Shown here: in pieces, positions 28,324 through 32,408 of the stretch | Position numbering within the stretch: the stretch's first letter is position 1 | Layout: each line of letters begins with the position of its first letter | Assembly (NCBI GenBank): GCA_016180655.1 | Contig: JACPAT010000243.1 | Span: 1 to 32,408, forward strand | Length of the DNA stretch: 32,408 nucleotides | From: Candidatus Methylomirabilota bacterium | GTDB taxonomy: Bacteria; Methylomirabilota; Methylomirabilia; Methylomirabilales; 2-02-FULL-66-22 | Direction: 5' to 3' | Position numbers and translations under genes: made by a program | Notes under the pieces: model-generated | What the model was told of the DNA's origin: nothing | What the model saw: the letters and a program-made list of their open reading frames with translations, nothing else | Databases searched by the model: none

Positions 28324-28986
28324 TTAGGGGTGCTCTTCGACGAGGCGCCCGGCCTTCAGGACGATGGTGCGCCGCCCCAACTCCCGCACCACGTCCAGGT
28401 CGTGGGTGGCCACCACCACCGTGGTTCCCCGGGCATTGATGTCCCCCAGAAGGCGCATCACATCCATGGACAGATCCGCATCCAGGTCGCCCGTGGGCTC
28501 GTCCGCCAGGAGGAGCAGCGGATCGTTCATGAGCGCCCGGGCGATGGCGACCCGTTGCTGCTCGCCCCCCGACAGCCGGTACGGGGTCATCTGCACCTTG
28601 TGGCTCAGGCCGACGAGCTTCAGCAGGTTGGCCACCTTGCGCTTGCCGGTGGCCGAGGGGATTCCCAGGACCCGGTACACCAGCGCCAGGTTGTCAAAGA
28701 TCGTGCGATCCCGCAGGAGCTTGAAGTCCTGGAAGATCACGCCGATGCTCCGCCGCAGGTGCGGGATGGCCCGGTCCGGCAGCTTCACGACGTTCCGGCC
28801 GTTCACCAGGATCTGCCCCGACGTCGGCAGCTCGTCGCGGAAGATCAGGCGGAGCAGCGTCGTCTTGCCGGCCCCGCTGGGACCGGCGATGAAGACGAAC
28901 TCCCCCTTCTGGATGTGCAGGTTGATGTCAACGAGGGCTTCGACGTCCCTGGCGTAGGTCTTGTAGACGTGGAAGAGCTGGATCAT
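28324..28986 (-). CDS. ftsE: cell division ATP-binding protein FtsE
   Basis: MIQLFHVYKTY, GPSGAGKTTLLRLI, LSGGEQQRVAIARALMNDPLLLLADEPTGDLD. Confidence 0.95.
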   Translation of the reverse strand: MIQLFHVYKTYARDVEALVDINLHIQKGEFVFIAGPSGAGKTTLLRLIFRDELPTSGQILVNGRNVVKLPDRAIPHLRRSIGVIFQDFKLLRDRTIFDNLALVYRVLGIPSATGKRKVANLLKLVGLSHKVQMTPYRLSGGEQQRVAIARALMNDPLLLLADEPTGDLDADLSMDVMRLLGDINARGTTVVVATHDLDVVRELGRRTIVLKAGRLVEEHP

Positions 28987-29359
28987 GGGCGGGGTGCCGG
29001 GACGCCCCGTGCGGAAATCGCCATCGCGCTGTCTCCAGTCTACCCGCGACCTGCGGCGTAAGCCTAACGGCTTTTCTCCGCCTTTGCAACGGAATACCGC
29101 ATGACGACCGGGGGCAGGGGTTTCCAGGGACTGGGTTTGCCGGGGTGGCATGGCAACCACGCGATGAGGCCGTCGTGTAGCTGCAAGGGTAGGGGAGGGC
29201 CGATGGAATACGATGGGTCCCTGGCGGTTCGAGATCAGGGAGGGGCCCCCCGGAAGGCCCCCGGGGGTGGAACAGAGAGGCCTTGGGGCCCCGCCGACAC
29301 GGCCACCGGCCCATGAAGCCACCACGGGAGCCCGGAGACGCCGAAAACGGTTGGGCCGC

Positions 29360-29401
29360 TTGACAGACCTCGCACGTCTGTTGTACTCTGGTAACAACAG
29401 A
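29360..29401 (+). promoter_or_regulatory. promoter with inverted-repeat operator upstream of XRE module 1
   Basis: TTGACA (29360-29365), -10-like TGTACT (29382-29387); inverted repeat TCTGTTGT-N9-ACAACAGA (29377-29401). Confidence 0.6.
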
Positions 29402-29416
29402 AGGAGGTGAGAGGCC

Positions 29417-29788
29417 ATGCCGAAGAGCCCATTCGGAAGCCTTTTCAAGGAATTGAGGATCAGGCAAAAGGTGACCCTCAGGCAGTTCTGTGAGGGCCAT
29501 GGGTACGACCCAGGAAACATCAGCAAGCTGGAGCGGGGGTTGCTTCCGCCACCCGAATCCAAGGAAAAGCTTACCGAATACGCCAAGGCCCTGAAGATCC
29601 GCCGGGGGAGCGATGCCTGGTATCAGTTCTTCGACCTAGCCCGAGCTTCCCGGGGGAAGCTGCCCCCTGAGATCCTGCGCAAGCGGGATGTGGTGGCGCG
29701 GTTGCCACTCCTGTTCCGGACGCTCCGGGGGCAGAAGGTGTCTGAGCAGAAGCTGAACGAACTGATTGAGATGATCCGGCGGGCATAG
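29417..29788 (+). CDS. XRE-family HTH regulator (module 1)
   Basis: FKELRIRQKVTLRQFCEGHGYDPGNISKLERGLLPPP; RBS AAGGAGGTGAG. Confidence 0.85.
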   Translation: MPKSPFGSLFKELRIRQKVTLRQFCEGHGYDPGNISKLERGLLPPPESKEKLTEYAKALKIRRGSDAWYQFFDLARASRGKLPPEILRKRDVVARLPLLFRTLRGQKVSEQKLNELIEMIRRA

Positions 29789-29790
29789 GC

Positions 29791-30432
29791 ATGCCCGACC
29801 GCCTTCACCCGCCGGTTCTGTCCTATGAAGGCCTGCGGCGCCGGGCTGGGGATTTCCTCAGGACGCATCATCCCAAAGGGACGATCCCAATCCCCATCGA
29901 GGAGATCGTCGAATTCAATTACCGGATTGACATCATCCCGGTGCCTGGACTGCAAGAGGCATTCGAGGTGGATGGGTTCATCTCCAGCGACCTGAAGGCG
30001 ATCACGGTGGACGCCTTCGTGTACGAGCACCGGCCGGGACGCTACCGCTTCACCCTGGCGCATGAGGTTGCCCATGCGGTCCTCCACCGGCGCATTTACC
30101 AGGCGCATCGGTTTCGGCGCGTGAAGGACTGGAAGCGCTTCCAGCGGGACATGGACGAGGAGGACCGTCGGTGGCTGGAGTGGCAGGCCTATGCCTTTGC
30201 GGGCCTGATCTTGGTGCCCGCCGAGCCGCTCCTCACCGAATACCAAAAGGCGATCCGGGTGGCGGCGCGTGTTGGCCTGTCGCTCCAGAAGGCAGGGGAG
30301 GTGGCGAGATCTTACGTTGCAGACTGGCTGGCCCGGCGGTTCGAGGTCTCTCCCCAGGTGATCGAGAAACGCCTCGATAAAGACGAGCTGTGGCCGCGGG
30401 AACGACCCGACGAATCAGAAGGCCAGGGGTGA
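29791..30432 (+). CDS. ImmA/IrrE-family metallopeptidase (module 1)
   Basis: RYRFTLAHEVAHAVLHRRIY (HExxH); directly after the XRE gene. Confidence 0.9.
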   Translation: MPDRLHPPVLSYEGLRRRAGDFLRTHHPKGTIPIPIEEIVEFNYRIDIIPVPGLQEAFEVDGFISSDLKAITVDAFVYEHRPGRYRFTLAHEVAHAVLHRRIYQAHRFRRVKDWKRFQRDMDEEDRRWLEWQAYAFAGLILVPAEPLLTEYQKAIRVAARVGLSLQKAGEVARSYVADWLARRFEVSPQVIEKRLDKDELWPRERPDESEGQG

Positions 30433-30745
30433 CGTGGGGTCGGCCAGGGGAGAGAGGTTGGGACCCCCGCGCATACTGGAACGAGCCCGATCATGCTGAC
30501 CGCGACCGGGACCAACTACACGTTTCGGTAAGAGGTTCGAGCTACACGAAGTTTTGTGAGCAGCTCGTCCCCGGCCTTCCGTTCGCGACGAGACACGGCC
30601 AGCCCGAGGCATTGGCCGCGGAGCCCTTCGGCGTCCTGTACCGGAAGCACGTCCCGGGAGGATTCCCGGAAGCGGGGGTCGGGTGGAACAGGCGGGGGGG
30701 CGGGGCCGCCCCGCACGCAAGGGATGGCACCCCCACACTCCTCCA

Positions 30746-30794
30746 TTGACATGTTCCCTTGGGCTGGGCTAGTGTTATGAAGGCCAATAACACT
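30746..30794 (+). promoter_or_regulatory. promoter with inverted-repeat operator upstream of XRE module 2
   Basis: TTGACA (30746-30751), TAGTGT (30770-30775); inverted repeat AGTGTTAT-N8-ATAACACT (30771-30794). Confidence 0.6.
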
Positions 30795-30813
30795 CCGAGA
30801 GGAGGTGGAGCAG

Positions 30814-31209
30814 ATGGGGAGGAGGATGACATTTGGGGAATACCTGCGGGCCTGCCGGCTGAAGGCTGGATTCGGGCTGCGGACGTTCGCGGAGGCGGCC
30901 GAACTGAAGCCCTCGAACCTCTGCGCGATTGAGTATGGGCGCCAGCCGCCCCCGCAGAGGGAGGCGGTTCTCGCCAGGATCGCCGATGCCCTGGGACTCC
31001 CTCAGGCTTCACGGGAGCGGCGGCGGCTGTTTGACTTGGCGGCGAAGCACAGACCGGGGACCCTGCCCCCCGATGTTGCCACCTTTGCGGGCCGCACCCC
31101 TGGCATCCCCGTCCTCCTCCGCACGATCGAAAACAAGCGGCTGACCCATCAGGACCTTGAGCGACTGACCGAGTACGTGAACCGCCAGCTCGGGAAGCGC
31201 GCTCGGTGA
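30814..31209 (+). CDS. XRE-family HTH regulator (module 2)
   Basis: FGEYLRACRLKAGFGLRTFAEAAELKPSNLCAIEYGRQPPP; RBS GAGGAGGTGG; paralogous to 29417-29788. Confidence 0.85.
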   Translation: MGRRMTFGEYLRACRLKAGFGLRTFAEAAELKPSNLCAIEYGRQPPPQREAVLARIADALGLPQASRERRRLFDLAAKHRPGTLPPDVATFAGRTPGIPVLLRTIENKRLTHQDLERLTEYVNRQLGKRAR

Positions 31210-31514
31210 GGCTCACCAAGGTCCCCCGGTACTCGGCCACTGAACTGGAGCGGCGCGCAGAGACATTGCTCCGGGACCGCTATGGTTGGCCGCCGACCAT
31301 CCCCGTGGACATCGAGTCCCTGGTGGATCAGGAGCCTGGGCTGCTGCTGGACATCCTCCCCGGCCTCCAGGAGCTGTGCGGAGTGGCCGGCCTCGCCCGG
31401 TACGAGCCGGATACGGATACCATGCGCATCATCATCGACGCTAAGGAATGGCCCCTGCGAATCACCCAGAAGGTTGAAAGGGCGATGCGAGAGCGCCTCG
31501 CGTTCCTGGAGTAG
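31206..31514 (+). CDS. ImmA/IrrE-like N-terminal domain without protease motif (module 2)
   Basis: Aligns by eye with the N-terminus of the module 1 protease (YSATELERRAETLLRDRYGWPPTIPVDIESLVDQE) but ends after 102 aa with no HExxH. Confidence 0.6.
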   Translation: MRLTKVPRYSATELERRAETLLRDRYGWPPTIPVDIESLVDQEPGLLLDILPGLQELCGVAGLARYEPDTDTMRIIIDAKEWPLRITQKVERAMRERLAFLE

Positions 31515-31650
31515 GAGCATTCCAGGAGCCTGGATGTGGCTCCCCGCCGCGCGCCCGTGGCCCCGGCATGTTCGAGATGGGGTGAACATGGACCCGTTGG
31601 AGGTTGGATAGGGCATCCTGAAGAAGAACTCGAGGTCGCGAGGAGGTGCC

Positions 31651-32408
31651 ATGACTGATTCGGCGAGGCCGGTGGCCGTGAAGGCAGGCCGCCGCCCTTT
31701 CAGCGCCGCCATCACCCCCAACGTCCGGGCGCTGGGGCTGGTCTCCCTCCTGACGGATGCCAGCACGGAGATGATCTACCCGCTCCTCCCGCTCTTCCTC
31801 ACGCGCAGCCTGGGCGCCGGCACTGCCTTCGTGGGCCTCGTGGAAGGGGTGGCGGAGACGACGGCTAGCCTGCTGAAGCTCACCTCGGGCTGGCTCTCGG
31901 ATCGCCTCCGCCGGCGCAAGGCGCTCGTGGCCTGGGGGTACACGCTGTCCACCCTCACCCGGCCGCTGATGGCCATGGCGCTCACCCCGGGTCACGTCCT
32001 CCTGATCCGGTTCCTGGATCGGATCGGGAAGGGGATCCGGACCTCGCCCCGGGATGCGCTCATTGCCGATTCCACCCCGGTGGACGTCCGGGGGGCCGCC
32101 TTCGGGTTTCATCGTGCCATGGACCACCTCGGCGCCGTGCTGGGGCCGGTCCTGGCGTTCCTCCTCCTGCCCCTGGTGGGCGGGAGTTACCGGGCCATCT
32201 TCTAGCTGGCCGGCATCCCCGCGGCGCTCTGCGTCCTGGTCCTGGTCGCCGCCGTGCGGGAGGTCCCGGCCCAGGGGCCGCCCGAGCGCCTGCCGCTCCT
32301 CACCCTCCGCCCGTATGACGCGCGCTTCAAGGGGTTGCTCGTCATCGTGACGCTCTTCACCCTGGGGAACAGCAGCGACGCCTTCCTGCTCCTGCGGGCA
32401 CGCGAGGC
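31651..32408 (+). pseudogene. MFS transporter with in-frame TAG at 32203-32205; runs off window end
   Basis: NVRALGLVSLLTDASTEMIYPLLPLFLTRSLGAG, FLDRIGKGIRTSPRDALIADSTP; after GSYRAIF-TAG the same frame continues LAGIPAALCVLVLVAAVREVPAQGPPERLPLLTLRPYDARFKGLLVIVTLFTLGNSSDAFLLLRARE. Confidence 0.85.

Noticed and set aside
30433-30745. Coding gene between the two XRE/ImmA modules
   Set aside because: ORFs here lack recognisable domains or ribosome-binding sites and have shadow-like composition; treated as intergenic.

Overview
This is a high-GC bacterial chromosome window. Most of it is ordinary housekeeping sequence: PSP1-domain gene, holB, tmk, selA, acuC-like deacetylase, DUF465, moaC and mscS; then rfaE2, mfd and the ppiC/surA chaperones; then def, tsaD, ctpA, envC-like, ftsX and ftsE on the minus strand. 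Between surA (16370) and def (22851) lies a degraded accessory/defence region. It contains a RadC N-terminal fragment, a frameshifted AlbA_2/ATPase gene, a single-TRD HsdS remnant, a TauE/SafE transporter, and an AbiEi/AbiEii cassette followed by a truncated helicase N-terminus. The most interesting object is the AbiEii-like gene. It reads as nucleotidyltransferase + WYL-like domain + C-terminal zinc ribbon, and the second Cys of the ribbon CxxC is an in-frame TGA. Coding resumes for 36 more codons after the TGA, and the window also encodes SelA. A nonsense mutation is still the default explanation, because the local RNA folding does not clearly support a SECIS. The cassette is bracketed by a 20-bp exact direct repeat. 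A second accessory region (29.4-31.5 kb) has tandem XRE-HTH/ImmA modules, each with its own inverted repeat upstream; the second ImmA has lost the HExxH protease motif. Many intergenic spacers carry degenerate 6-8-nt-period repeats, often arranged as inverted repeats, including two copies of one ~105-bp element. All calls come from reading the sequence; no database search or folding program was run.
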